This document shows, in pieces, positions 7,765 through 16,808 of a stretch of 64,000 bases of DNA. The notes beneath the pieces were generated by a model, which had not been told where the DNA came from, ran no database searches, and worked only from the letters and a program-made list of their open reading frames with translations. The translations under genes were made by a program, and so were the position numbers. Numbering within the stretch: position 1 is the first letter of the stretch; the number at the start of each line of letters is the position of its first letter. Source of the DNA: DATDAH01 sp963725155 (lineage in GTDB: Bacteria; Actinomycetota; Acidimicrobiia; Acidimicrobiales; DATDAH01); the NCBI GenBank assembly GCA_963725155.1, contig CAVRXU010000005.1, positions 124,001-188,000 on the forward strand. Direction: 5' to 3'.

Positions 7765-8604
7765 ATGCGGGCCGACGCCACCTGTTACCGCCACCCCGAC
7801 CGGCGGGCGTCGGTGAGCTGCCAACGCTGCAATCGACCCATCTGCACCGAGTGCATGATCGAGGCCCCCGTCGGGTTCCACTGTCCCGAGGACGCCAAGG
7901 CGGGTCAGCAGAAGGTCATCACCTCCCAGACCCTCTTCCGGGCCACCGGTCGCCCGATCGTGACCTTGGTCCTGATCGCCGTGAACGTGGCCGTCTACGT
8001 CGTCGGCTTCGGCATCGAGGGGGGCAACGACCGCATGTCGCTCGACGGTGGGCTCTTCGGGCCGCTGGTTGATCAGGGCGAGTGGTATCGCATCGTCACC
8101 TCCGGCTTCCTGCACGGCAGCCTGATCCACATCGGGTTCAACATGTACCTGCTGTACCTGCTGGGCCAGCAGCTGGAGCCGGCCATGGGGCGGCTCCGCT
8201 TCGCCGTGACCTACTTCTTCTCGCTGCTCTGCGGCTCCCTGGCCGTCCTGTTGATCGCGCCCCGAGAGCTGACCGTCGGTGCATCGGGGGCGGTGTTCGG
8301 CCTGATGGGGGCGCTCGCCGTCCTCCACTACTCGCGGGGAGTTCGCCTCTTCGACACCGGCCTCGGGGGCCTGATCCTGATCAACCTGCTCTTCACCTTC
8401 GCCATCCCCAACATCTCGGTGGGGGGCCACATCGGGGGCTTGATCGGCGGCGCGCTGGCCGGCTGGCTGCTGATCCTCCTGCCGATCCGGTCTCGGGCCC
8501 TCCCGTCATTCCTTCCCACCGCCGCGGTCCTGGCCTTGGGCGTCGCCGTGGTCGGCGCCTCGATGTGGGCCGCGGCCCAGTGGGCCAATCCGGTGTTCGG
8601 TTAG
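7765..8604 (+). CDS. Rhomboid family intramembrane serine protease with N-terminal zinc-binding (B-box-like) domain
   Basis: A 279-residue membrane protease. The ATG at 7765 is preferred to any upstream codon because earlier sequence is antisense to the neighbouring gene and a -10-like hexamer sits just ahead. Residues 7-34 hold a Cys/His pattern (CYRH, CQRC, CTEC, then FHCPED) typical of a small zinc finger. The rhomboid core follows: GFLHGSLIHIGFNMYLLYLLG, catalytic serine in VGASGAVFGL, and catalytic histidine in GGHIGGLIGG. Six or seven membrane helices are visible. The last four bases overlap the stop of the convergent SRPBCC gene. Confidence 0.93.
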   Translation: MRADATCYRHPDRRASVSCQRCNRPICTECMIEAPVGFHCPEDAKAGQQKVITSQTLFRATGRPIVTLVLIAVNVAVYVVGFGIEGGNDRMSLDGGLFGPLVDQGEWYRIVTSGFLHGSLIHIGFNMYLLYLLGQQLEPAMGRLRFAVTYFFSLLCGSLAVLLIAPRELTVGASGAVFGLMGALAVLHYSRGVRLFDTGLGGLILINLLFTFAIPNISVGGHIGGLIGGALAGWLLILLPIRSRALPSFLPTAAVLALGVAVVGASMWAAAQWANPVFG

Positions 8605-9041
8605 CCCTGCTCGACGAGCGCCTTGAGGCGGGTGAGGTTCCTGCGCCAGACGGCACGGAGGACGGGGGCGCCGGCGGCACCGCCGACCGGTCCGCCCATC
8701 CACCAGGGGAAACGCAGGGTCTCGGCCCACGCGAAGGCGGTCTGGTGCTCGCCCACGACCGTGAGCGTGAAGCGACCCTCGCCCGTCACCAGGCCCTCGT
8801 GGCGGACGCCCATGGCGCGAGCCGGCTCCCACTCGGTGACCGCCATCCGGTCGGTCAGCTTCAGCGGGCCGATCTTCGTGTCGCAGTCGAACGTGGTGCC
8901 GACGCCCGCGGTCTGCTCGGAGGTGAAGCGGATGGCCTCGGCGTCGGCCATCCAGTCCACGTGGGTGGCGACGTCCTCGATCCGGGCCCAGACGGTCTCC
9001 GGTGGGGCGTCGATCGTCGTCGCCACCTCGATCCTCGGCAT
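8601..9041 (-). CDS. SRPBCC (START-like, polyketide cyclase/dehydrase) family protein
   Basis: A 146-residue START-fold protein: it opens PRIEVATTIDAPPETVWARI, the usual beta-strand/helix entry of this family, and ends with a long helix (RAVWRRNLTRLKALVEQG) that would cover a hydrophobic cavity. Such proteins bind small hydrophobic ligands, but the ligand here cannot be inferred. A CAGGG lies just before the ATG. The 3' end overlaps the rhomboid gene tail-to-tail by four bases. Confidence 0.85.
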   Translation of the reverse strand: MPRIEVATTIDAPPETVWARIEDVATHVDWMADAEAIRFTSEQTAGVGTTFDCDTKIGPLKLTDRMAVTEWEPARAMGVRHEGLVTGEGRFTLTVVGEHQTAFAWAETLRFPWWMGGPVGGAAGAPVLRAVWRRNLTRLKALVEQG

Positions 9042-9180
9042 CCCTGCGGGAGCCTAGGGACTCGTGTGGACGGGTTCGGTCGTCGCGCGGCGGACGGGTG
9101 GCTCGCCTCGCTGCGCTCGGCGAGTAGGAGGCTGTGCTTGCCGGTCGCCTCGCCTGCGGCTCGGCTCCTAAGGTCGACCC
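9042..9180 (+). other. 139-bp divergent intergenic region with imperfect inverted repeats
   Basis: Between the divergent SRPBCC and Nfu-N genes. It holds a short stem from CTCGCCTCGCTGCGCTCGGCGAG (arms CTCGCC and GGCGAG, about 9102-9124) and a second GC-rich stretch (9143-9168) of similar flavour to the dispersed repeat but not clearly a copy. No reading frame of note. Confidence 0.4.
9169..9174 (+). promoter_or_regulatory. Candidate -10 element of the Nfu N-domain gene
   Basis: TAAGGT six bases before the ATG at 9181; no ribosome-binding site is present, fitting a leaderless start. Confidence 0.45.
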
Positions 9181-9438
9181 ATGGCCTCCGCCGATCCGTC
9201 ACCCACGCCCAACCCGAACGCCATGAAGTTCACCCTGGACGTGACCCTGGACGAGATGGTCGATGTGCGCAGCGCCGACGCGGCCGCGGGCAACCCGCTG
9301 GCCGAGCGCATCTTCGCCATCCCCGGCGTCGTGATGCTGTTCGGCACCGCCGACTTCCTCACCGTCAGCCGCGAGGAAGGGGCGGACTGGGACGCCATCG
9401 TCCCCGCCGTCGTGGCCGTGGTCGCCGAGGAGCTCTGA
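9181..9438 (+). CDS. Nfu N-terminal domain protein (stand-alone)
   Basis: An 85-residue protein matching the Nfu/NifU N-terminal domain: TPNPNAMKFTLDV at the start, then a middle LAERIFAIPGVVMLFGTADFLTVS and the closing WDAIVPAVVAVVAEEL. In most organisms this domain precedes the cluster-binding NifU domain in one polypeptide; here that second domain is a separate gene at 747-1019. A role in Fe-S delivery or target recognition is inferred from the family. It lacks cysteines, so it cannot hold a cluster itself. Confidence 0.88.
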   Translation: MASADPSPTPNPNAMKFTLDVTLDEMVDVRSADAAAGNPLAERIFAIPGVVMLFGTADFLTVSREEGADWDAIVPAVVAVVAEEL

Positions 9439-9495
9439 GCCCCGGGACGACCGGCATCACCCATTCCTGTCACACCCCCTGGGCAGACTCTCCCC

Positions 9496-9693
9496 ATGCG
9501 ATGCCACGAATGTGACCACGGGCTCGAGTGCTGCCACGGCACCTCGATCCTCCATGCCGACGGCACGGCGGAGTGCCTGGGTGACGGGGCCTGCACGCTG
9601 GCCCACGGCCTGCACCGCTGGGCCACGACCTGCGACGAAGCGGGCTGCGCCTGCCGCGTCGAGGCGGGACAGGCCCTCCCCGTCGCTGCCTAG
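9496..9693 (+). CDS. Small cysteine-rich protein, hypothetical
   Basis: A 65-residue acidic protein with nine cysteines and several histidines: MRCHECDHGLECCHG, then CLGDGACTLAHGLH, then CDEAGCACRV. The paired CxxC/CxC spacing suggests zinc or another metal bound in one or two small knuckles, but I recognise no family. There is no signal peptide or membrane segment. The ATG is preceded by no strong ribosome-binding site. Its stop overlaps the stop of the convergent galT by four bases, a packing that supports a real gene. Confidence 0.7.
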   Translation: MRCHECDHGLECCHGTSILHADGTAECLGDGACTLAHGLHRWATTCDEAGCACRVEAGQALPVAA

Positions 9694-10676
9694 GTCCCGC
9701 CCGGGTGCTGGCGGACCAGCTGCTGGGCGGCCAGCTCCGGCGCCACGATGTTGATCAGGGCCCCGGTGCCCTGCTCGAAGCCGGCCACGCTGGTGACCCG
9801 GGGGACCACGTGGACGTGCCAGTGGTACGGCCCCTCGTGGCCCCGGGGGGCGGTGTGCAGGACGAGGTTGTAGGGGACGTCGCCCAGCAGCGCCCGGACC
9901 CGGCGCAGCCCGTCCCGCACCGCCCGCCCGACGCCGACGACATCCGGCGGTTCCGAGCGGGTGACGTCGCCCTGGTGAACGGTGGGCAGCACCAGCAGCT
10001 CGTAGGGCGATCCCGCCCAGTACGGGCTGAGCACCACGGCGGTCCCGTGGTCGTCCACCACGCGGTGGCCTTCGCGCCGCTCCTCGTCGACGGCGGTGCA
10101 CAGCAGGCACTCGCCGTCGAAGTCGGCGAAGGCCGTGGCTTCGTCGGCCACCACCCGGGACACGAACGGCGTGCCCAGGAGCTGGCCGTGGGGATGCTCG
10201 AGGGAGGCCCCCGCCTCGCGGCCGTGGTTGACGATCACCAGCGAATGGCGGACGACGGCGTGGCGACCGTGAGCCTCGACCCGGTCACGGATGGCGGCCA
10301 TGACCAGGGCGACCTGGCGGTCGTCCAAGTCGGCCCACGCCCGCTGGTGGTCGGGAGAGAGCACCAGCACCTCGTGGATGCCGCTGGCCGGGGCCTGGGT
10401 GAACACGGGCCCGAGCACGGTCAGCTCCAGGTGCTCGACCCCGCGGAAGGCGGGGTACTTGTTCGGCACCACCCGGACGAGCCATTCGCCGTCACGGGCG
10501 TAGGACTCGAGGGCGGGCGGGAAGTCGTCCTCGTGGCCCGGGCAGAAGGGGCAGGGGCGGCCGGGGTCGGCCTCGACGGGCAGGAAGCGGGGGGCGAAGT
10601 CGGATGGGCGGGCGGCCCGTTCTGTGGCGATCGTGACCCACTGCCCGGCCAGCGGGTTCCAGCGCAGCTCGTTCAT
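9690..10676 (-). CDS. galT: Galactose-1-phosphate uridylyltransferase
   Basis: HIT-superfamily enzyme of the Leloir pathway, exchanging UMP between UDP-glucose and galactose-1-phosphate. The 328 residues begin NELRWNPLAGQWVTIATERA and show the CPFCPGHED zinc-type motif, VRVVPNKYPAF, and the active site NHGREAGASLEHPHGQL, where the second His of HPH is the nucleophile. C-terminal YHWHVHVVPR is also family-typical. The start ATG overlaps the stop of the upstream methyltransferase gene (ATGA), so the two are co-translated. No galK or galE is in the window; the enzyme may instead act on another sugar-1-phosphate. Confidence 0.93.
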   Translation of the reverse strand: MNELRWNPLAGQWVTIATERAARPSDFAPRFLPVEADPGRPCPFCPGHEDDFPPALESYARDGEWLVRVVPNKYPAFRGVEHLELTVLGPVFTQAPASGIHEVLVLSPDHQRAWADLDDRQVALVMAAIRDRVEAHGRHAVVRHSLVIVNHGREAGASLEHPHGQLLGTPFVSRVVADEATAFADFDGECLLCTAVDEERREGHRVVDDHGTAVVLSPYWAGSPYELLVLPTVHQGDVTRSEPPDVVGVGRAVRDGLRRVRALLGDVPYNLVLHTAPRGHEGPYHWHVHVVPRVTSVAGFEQGTGALINIVAPELAAQQLVRQHPGGT

Positions 10677-11485
10677 GCCCGGCCGTAGACCGACACGTGG
10701 TGGGGGCTGTCGTCGGTGAAGGGCTCACCGTCCCAGGACGCCCACCGGTCGACGAGTCGGAGCCCGACCTCCGCCGCCAGGTCGTCCAACTGGGCCGGGA
10801 AGAGGTACCGGATGCGGTAGGGGCGGAGCCGGACGCCGGCGGCACTCAGGTCCACGAGCTGGCCCGTCACGGTCTGGGCCTCCACGTCGCGCTCGGTCAC
10901 GCTCAGCACCACGCGGTCGGACTCGATCGACCGTACGGACACGGGTCCCTCCGGCGTGCTGTCGCCTTCGGAAGGCACGAAGACCTCGATCGCCAGCCGT
11001 CCATCCGGGGCCAGAGCGCGGGCGCTCCAGGCCAGACAGGACGCCTGGTCGCCAGGGACGTGAAGGTTGAAGAACGTGTTGAAGGCACAGAAGACGACGG
11101 CGAAGCGACCCGTCGCGGCCAGGGGCGGCGCGGCCATGTCGGCCTGCACGATGCGCAGACCGTCGGCGCCCGGCTTGACCCGCAGGCGGGCCAGCATGGC
11201 GGCGGAGGCGTCGACCCCCCAGGTCTCGACCCTGGCCTCGGCCAGCGGGAGGGCCAGGCGCCCGGTGCCGACCCCCAGCTCGAGCACCGCGCCGCCGCCG
11301 GCCAGGGCCCGGACGCCGGCGACGGTGGCGCGGACATCGGAGATCCGCTCGTACCACTCGTCGTAGACGTCGGCGAACGCCTCGCCGTACGCCGTCGGCC
11401 CGTAGCCCTGCGGTATCGAGGCCTCGTCGCCGTCGCTCATCGCCTTGCGGGCCTCTTCGGCCCGCCCATCGGCTCCGCCGCTCAC
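10673..11485 (-). CDS. Class I SAM-dependent methyltransferase
   Basis: A 270-residue Rossmann-fold methyltransferase of unknown substrate. The SAM-binding motif AVLELGVGTGRLALPLA and the following acidic strand end GVDASAAML are clear; VVFCAFNTFFNLH takes the place of motif IV. The GTG at 11485 gives the longest form; an in-frame ATG at 11440 (MSDGDEASIPQGYG) is an equally plausible start, since neither has a good ribosome-binding site. It overlaps galT by four bases. Co-expression with a sugar-phosphate enzyme hints at small-molecule rather than RNA methylation, but this is weak inference. Confidence 0.88.
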   Translation of the reverse strand: MSGGADGRAEEARKAMSDGDEASIPQGYGPTAYGEAFADVYDEWYERISDVRATVAGVRALAGGGAVLELGVGTGRLALPLAEARVETWGVDASAAMLARLRVKPGADGLRIVQADMAAPPLAATGRFAVVFCAFNTFFNLHVPGDQASCLAWSARALAPDGRLAIEVFVPSEGDSTPEGPVSVRSIESDRVVLSVTERDVEAQTVTGQLVDLSAAGVRLRPYRIRYLFPAQLDDLAAEVGLRLVDRWASWDGEPFTDDSPHHVSVYGRA

Positions 11486-11553
11486 TCGGACCAGTGTGAC
11501 AGTCAGGCGCGGGTGCCCCGCTCACCGGGCGCCAGGGGACACACTGGTGGCCG

Positions 11554-12540
11554 GTGGGACCTCCTGACGAACTCCCTGGCCCGGCCGACGCCGGGCGGGC
11601 CTGGGTGGCCCCCGAGGCCTCCGTCGCGGCTCCGGCGACGATGCCCGACGCCCCGCCACCGGTCGCCGCCCCGATCGAAGGCCCGGCGGCCCCCGGACCG
11701 GCGGGGGAGGACGACGCGTCCATCGCCCTCCCCGTGCCGCTGCGGCCCATGACGATGGGGGACCTGCTCGACGGCGGCTTCAACGTCCTACGGGCGGAGG
11801 CCCGCACGGTGCTGGCCCTCGCCGCCGTCTTCATCGTCCCGGTCCAGCTGGTGGTGGCCTTCCTCAACCGCAATGCCCTCGAGGACCTGGACCGGTTGCT
11901 GGAGGAGGCCTTCGCCAACACCGGGACCAGCCCCAACACCACCATCGGCAGCACGTGGGGCTCGATCCTGAGCACGGTCGGCTCGTCATTGGGCCAGACG
12001 CTGATCGCCGCCGGCATTGCCATCATGGTGGTGGCCTGGTACGGCGGATCCCGGCCCGGCCTCCAGGAGATCTTGCGCACCCTGCTGCGTCGCTCGCCGG
12101 CCCTCGCCTTGGCCTGGTTGTGCGTCCACCTGCTGGAGCTGGCGGGTGCCTTCGCGCTCGGCGTCGGTGCGGTGGCGGCCATGACCTTCTACCTGGTCAC
12201 GGCCCCGACGATCGCCATCGAGGCGCTGGGGCCCTTCGCCGGGATGGGGCGCGCCTCCAAACTGGCGGCCCGTCGCTTCTGGTTCGTGCTCGGCTTCGCC
12301 ATCCTGTCCGGCCTCGTGGCCTCCACGCTGGGCCAGGTCCTCGGCCTGCTGCCCCAGTTCCTCGGCCTGCTGCTCGGGCCCGACCTCGGCTGGATCGCCC
12401 TCGGGGTCGGGGCGATCATCACCCAGATGGTGGCCACCACCGTGGTGGGGGCGTCGACCGCCCTGCTCTACCTGGACCTGCGCATCCGCCAGGAGGGCCT
12501 CGACCTCGCCTGGGCCGCGGACCGCCACCTCCCCCAGTGA
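11554..12540 (+). CDS. Multi-pass membrane protein heading the MoxR/DUF58 gene block
   Basis: A 328-residue integral membrane protein. The first ~60 residues are Pro/Ala-rich and probably cytoplasmic (PDAPPPVAAPIEGPAAPG), followed by RPMTMGDLLDGGFNVLRAEA, a signature of membrane proteins annotated as glycerophosphodiesterase-type membrane domains in actinobacteria. About six hydrophobic helices follow. There are no catalytic motifs. Its stop overlaps the GTG of the DUF4129 gene (GTGA), and the next three genes also overlap or abut, making it the first gene of an operon likely concerned with the cell envelope. Confidence 0.8.
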   Translation: MGPPDELPGPADAGRAWVAPEASVAAPATMPDAPPPVAAPIEGPAAPGPAGEDDASIALPVPLRPMTMGDLLDGGFNVLRAEARTVLALAAVFIVPVQLVVAFLNRNALEDLDRLLEEAFANTGTSPNTTIGSTWGSILSTVGSSLGQTLIAAGIAIMVVAWYGGSRPGLQEILRTLLRRSPALALAWLCVHLLELAGAFALGVGAVAAMTFYLVTAPTIAIEALGPFAGMGRASKLAARRFWFVLGFAILSGLVASTLGQVLGLLPQFLGLLLGPDLGWIALGVGAIITQMVATTVVGASTALLYLDLRIRQEGLDLAWAADRHLPQ

Positions 12541-13124
12541 ACGCCGAGGAGATCCGGCACCTGGCCGACGACATCCTGGCCCGGCCCGAGTTCCGCCAGC
12601 CGGAGCCCAGCCTGATCGAGCAGGCCCGGGACTGGGTGGAGAAGCGCATCGGCGACATCCTCGACGCGGCCTTCTCCGGGAGCGCCGGGTCATTGGTGGG
12701 CTGGGTCGTCCTCCTCGTCGCGGTCGGCCTGATCATCTGGTCCGCCACTCGCTTCAGCCGCACCGTCCAAGTCGGGGGACGGGTCGGCATCGAGGTCGAA
12801 GGGATCCACCGGCGGTCACCTGCGCAATGGCGGGCCGAGGCCGAAGCCCACGAGGCCGCCGGTGCGTGGAAGGAGGCGCTGCGCTGCCGGTACCGGGCGT
12901 TGATCGGTGACCTGGTCGCCGAGGGTGTCCTGGACGACGTGGCCGGGCGCACCACGGGCGAGTTCCGCCGGGACGTGACCGACCGGGCCCCGGACCGTTC
13001 GGGGGCGTTCTCGGCCGCCACCGAGTTGTTCGAGTTGGCGTGGTACGCCGACCGAGCGACGGGCGCCGACGAGAACGCCCGCTTCCAGGCCCTCGCGGCC
13101 ACAGTCGTCGGGGTGAGGGCGTGA
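12537..13124 (+). CDS. DUF4129 domain membrane protein
   Basis: A 195-residue protein with one central membrane helix (LVGWVVLLVAVGLIIWSA) and a C-terminal soluble DUF4129-type domain (HEAAGAWKEALRCRYRALIGDLV... TTGEFRRDV ... FELAWYADR). GTG at 12537 overlaps the previous stop, and its own stop overlaps the next GTG, so translation is coupled on both sides. In actinobacteria DUF4129 proteins sit with MoxR and DUF58 genes exactly as here. Molecular function is unknown; some relatives carry transglutaminase domains, but none is present. Confidence 0.88.
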   Translation: MNAEEIRHLADDILARPEFRQPEPSLIEQARDWVEKRIGDILDAAFSGSAGSLVGWVVLLVAVGLIIWSATRFSRTVQVGGRVGIEVEGIHRRSPAQWRAEAEAHEAAGAWKEALRCRYRALIGDLVAEGVLDDVAGRTTGEFRRDVTDRAPDRSGAFSAATELFELAWYADRATGADENARFQALAATVVGVRA

Positions 13125-14225
13125 ACCCGTCGCTGCGCTTCGTGCTGATCCTGGTCGGCGTCCTCGCCCTCGTGGTCCTCGTCGCCGGGAACCCCGACGG
13201 GTCCGACCCGGGCCCGCCCCTGTCGCCGGAGGGCACCGGCCCGTCGGGGGCGAAGGCCATGACGGTCCTGCTCGACGAGTTGGGTGCCGACGTGGTCGTG
13301 GAAGCGGGGGTGCCCGACGCCGACGTCGACACGGCGGTGCTCCTCCAGGACCGACTCGACGGCGGTCGGCGGGAGGCACTGGGCCGGTGGGTCGATGACG
13401 GCGGGACCTTGATCGTGGCCGACCCGGCGTCGGGCCTGACCCCACCAGTGGCCGAGCCCCTCGGGTCGTTCGCCGGGTTCGGCGACGTCGACCTGGACGC
13501 CGGTGACTGCGACATGGATGCCCTCGCCGATGTCGAGCACCTCGAGCTCGGTGGGGGCGTGCTCTTCGAGTCGTCGGCCGGGTCCGCCCGGTGCTTCGAT
13601 GACGGTTCGGGGGCGTTCGTGGTCGAGTCCCCAGTCGGCCAGGGGCGGGTCATCGCCGTCGGCGGCCCCTACCCGTTCACCAACGAGGGCCTGGGTCGGG
13701 CCGACGCGGCCGTGCTCGTCGCCGACCTCCTGGCGCCGGAACCCGAGGGCACGCAGGTCGCCTTCCTCGACCGGACCGACCTGGTCGAGGGTCGTCCCGG
13801 CGGTGGGGAGGAGACCCTGGTCGACCTCGTGCCCGACCGCGTCGTCCTGGCCCTGATCCAGCTGGGCCTCGCCTTCGGGGCCTACGTCTGGTTCCGGGCC
13901 CGCCGCGCCGGCCGCCCGGTGGCCGAGCCGCTCCCCACCACGCTCGCCGGATCGGAGTTGGTGGCCGCGGTGGGACAGCTGCTGGCCCAGGAGCGGGACC
14001 CCGAGCGGGCCGCCGGCCTCCTGCGCGACGACCTGCGCCGGACGTTGGGTCGCCGCCTCGGCCTGGGTCCCGACGCGACACTCGACGAGCTCCTGGCCGC
14101 CGCCGAGCGCAGCGGGGCCGATCCCGACCGCCTGCGGGACCTGTTGGCCGGTCGCCCGGTCGCCGACGGCGAGGCCCTGACCACATTGGCCCAAGACATC
14201 GACGTGACCCGACGGGAGGTCCTCC

Positions 14226-14239
<14 letters not shown>
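13121..14239 (+). CDS. DUF4350 domain membrane protein
   Basis: A 372-residue protein with an N-terminal membrane helix (LRFVLILVGVLALVVLVAG), an extracytoplasmic DUF4350 domain (SPEGTGPSGAKAMTVLLDEL ... GGTLIVADPAS ... RVIAVGGPYPFTNEGLGRAD) and a second helix near residues 236-258 followed by a soluble tail. The fold is related to glutamine-amidotransferase-like domains that sense or bind ligands, but no active-site triad is evident. GTG start overlaps the DUF4129 stop; the 3' end overlaps the MoxR gene by 14 bases. Confidence 0.88.
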
Positions 14240-15257
<1,018 letters not shown>

Positions 15258-15270
15258 CCGACCCCGTCCT

Positions 15271-16578
15271 GTGCCGATCCCCACTCGCCGCCTGGCAGCC
15301 GTGCTGGCTGTGGCGTCGCTCGCGGTCCTGGTCCTGCCCGACCGGGGCCTGGCCTCGTTGCTGCTGGTCGATGGTGTCGTCCTGGCCATCGCGCTGGTGG
15401 ACCTGCTGCTCACGCCGGCGCCCGGACGGATCGAGGTGACCCGGGACCTGCCCGGCGTCGTGTCCCTGGGGGCCGAGGCCACCATCGCCTGGAGGCTGCG
15501 CAGCGGGTCCCTGCGCCGGGTGTGGGTGCTGGTGGCCGACGAGCTGGCCCCGTCGTTGCGGGCCGGGGACCGTCGGGTGCGCGTCCGCCTCGAGCCCGGC
15601 GAAGAAGTCCGGGCCTCGACCACCTTCCGCCCTGCTCGTCGGGGCAGATTCCAGCCCCGCGAGGTCGTGGTCCGGGTGACCGGCCCCCTCGGCCTGGTCT
15701 CCCGCCAGCGGGCCCGGGACCTGCCCGGCCTGCTCCGGGTCCATCCTCCGTTCCGGTCCAAGGAGGAGGCCGAGCTGCGCATCGACCGGGCCCGTCTGCT
15801 CGAGGTGGGGCTGCGTTCAGCGGCCGGCCACGGCGGGGGCACCGAGTTCGACCAGCTGCGGGACTACAACGTCGACGACGAGTTCCGCCGCATCGACTGG
15901 TCGGCCAGCGCCCGCGTCGACCGCCCGATCGTCCGTACCTACCGGGCCGAACGGAACCAGACGGTCATCGTGCTGCTGGACAACGGCCGGGTGATGGCCG
16001 GACAGGTGGGCGACGTCCCCCGGGTCGAGCACGCGATGGACGCGGTGATGATGCTGACTGCGGTGGCCACCCGGCTGGGCGACCGGGCCGGACTGGTCGC
16101 CTTCGACCACGAGGTCCGGGCCGTGGTCAGCCCCGGTCACGGTCCCGGCCAGCTGGGCCGGGTGACCGAGGCCATGTATCGCCTGGAGCCTGCTCTGGTC
16201 GAGAGCGACTACCGGGGCGCCTTCACGGCCACGTTGGCCCGGTTCCGGCGCCGAGCCCTGCTGGTTGTCCTCACCGAGCTGGTCGAGCAGGCGGTGGGCG
16301 AGTTCCTGGCCCCGGCCCTGCCCCTGATCTGTGCCCGCCATCTCGTGGTCATCGGCGCCGTGCAGGACCCCGAGGTCCTGGCGTGGGCCAAGGCCACGCC
16401 GACGGGCACGGAGGAGGCCTACCGCAAGGCGTCGGCGGTGGCCGCGCTCCAGGAGCGGAGCCGCACCATCGCCCGGCTCCAGGGCCTCGGCGCCACGGTG
16501 GTCGACGCCGCCCCGGGTCGGCTCGCCCCCCAGCTGGCCGACGCCTACCTCAAGGTGAAGGCGACAGGACGGTTGTGA
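15271..16578 (+). CDS. DUF58 domain protein (MoxR partner)
   Basis: A 435-residue protein with two N-terminal membrane helices (LAAVLAVASLAVLVL and SLLLVDGVVLAIALVDLLL), a beta-rich middle, the DUF58 signature LRDYNVDDEFRRIDWSAS near residues 203-220, and a C-terminal von Willebrand A-like region (TVIVLLDNGRVMAG). It is the standard MoxR partner. GTG at 15271 is used; there is no strong ribosome-binding site. The stop at 16576-16578 is embedded in the first base pairs of a tandem 31-nt repeat. Confidence 0.92.
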   Translation: MPIPTRRLAAVLAVASLAVLVLPDRGLASLLLVDGVVLAIALVDLLLTPAPGRIEVTRDLPGVVSLGAEATIAWRLRSGSLRRVWVLVADELAPSLRAGDRRVRVRLEPGEEVRASTTFRPARRGRFQPREVVVRVTGPLGLVSRQRARDLPGLLRVHPPFRSKEEAELRIDRARLLEVGLRSAAGHGGGTEFDQLRDYNVDDEFRRIDWSASARVDRPIVRTYRAERNQTVIVLLDNGRVMAGQVGDVPRVEHAMDAVMMLTAVATRLGDRAGLVAFDHEVRAVVSPGHGPGQLGRVTEAMYRLEPALVESDYRGAFTATLARFRRRALLVVLTELVEQAVGEFLAPALPLICARHLVVIGAVQDPEVLAWAKATPTGTEEAYRKASAVAALQERSRTIARLQGLGATVVDAAPGRLAPQLADAYLKVKATGRL

Positions 16579-16648
16579 CATTCGCGTTTCTTCGCTTCGC
16601 TCAGAAACGCCGACTGCGACATTCGCGTTTCTTCGCTTCGCTCAGAAA
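16577..16648 (+). repeat. Tandem 31-nt direct repeat (period 41 nt)
   Basis: GACATTCGCGTTTCTTCGCT plus CGCTCAGAAA occurs at 16577-16607 and again, identical, at 16618-16648, separated by ten bases. The second copy opens repeat copy B. It looks like partial duplication of the head of the dispersed repeat. Confidence 0.85.
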
Positions 16649-16708
16649 TCGCCGGCTCCGCCGAAGCTGTAGATCCGCGGTGCTGCTCCGCTCCGACTAC
16701 GCAGCGTC
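16618..16708 (+). repeat. Dispersed convergent-intergenic repeat, copy B
   Basis: Shares TTCGCTTCGCTCAG, CCGGCTCCGCCGAAGCTG, TGCTGCTCCGC and GCAGCGTC with copy A at 401-483, in the same order and nearly the same spacing (one-base indel). Followed within 30 bases by a partial inverted copy. Confidence 0.75.
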
Positions 16709-16736
16709 ACCCGGGGTTGGGCGTTCTGCGGGTGGT

Positions 16737-16808
16737 GAGGCTGCGCAGCGGAGCGGAGCAGCTCAGTGGACGCCGGCGATGGGCGAAGCCCGGAGGCCGG
16801 AGGCCGAC
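16737..16808 (-). repeat. Partial inverted copy B' of the dispersed repeat
   Basis: GAGGCTGCGCAGCGGAGCGG and AGCAGCTCAG are the reverse complement of the tail of copy B, so the two face each other as a large imperfect stem. The stretch GGCGATGGGCGAAGCCC corresponds to the middle of the unit. It overlaps the 3' end of the SpoIIM reading frame. Confidence 0.6.

Noticed and set aside
16577..16648. CRISPR-like direct repeats
   Set aside because: Only two repeats with a ten-base spacer, no cas genes, and the unit belongs to the dispersed repeat family.
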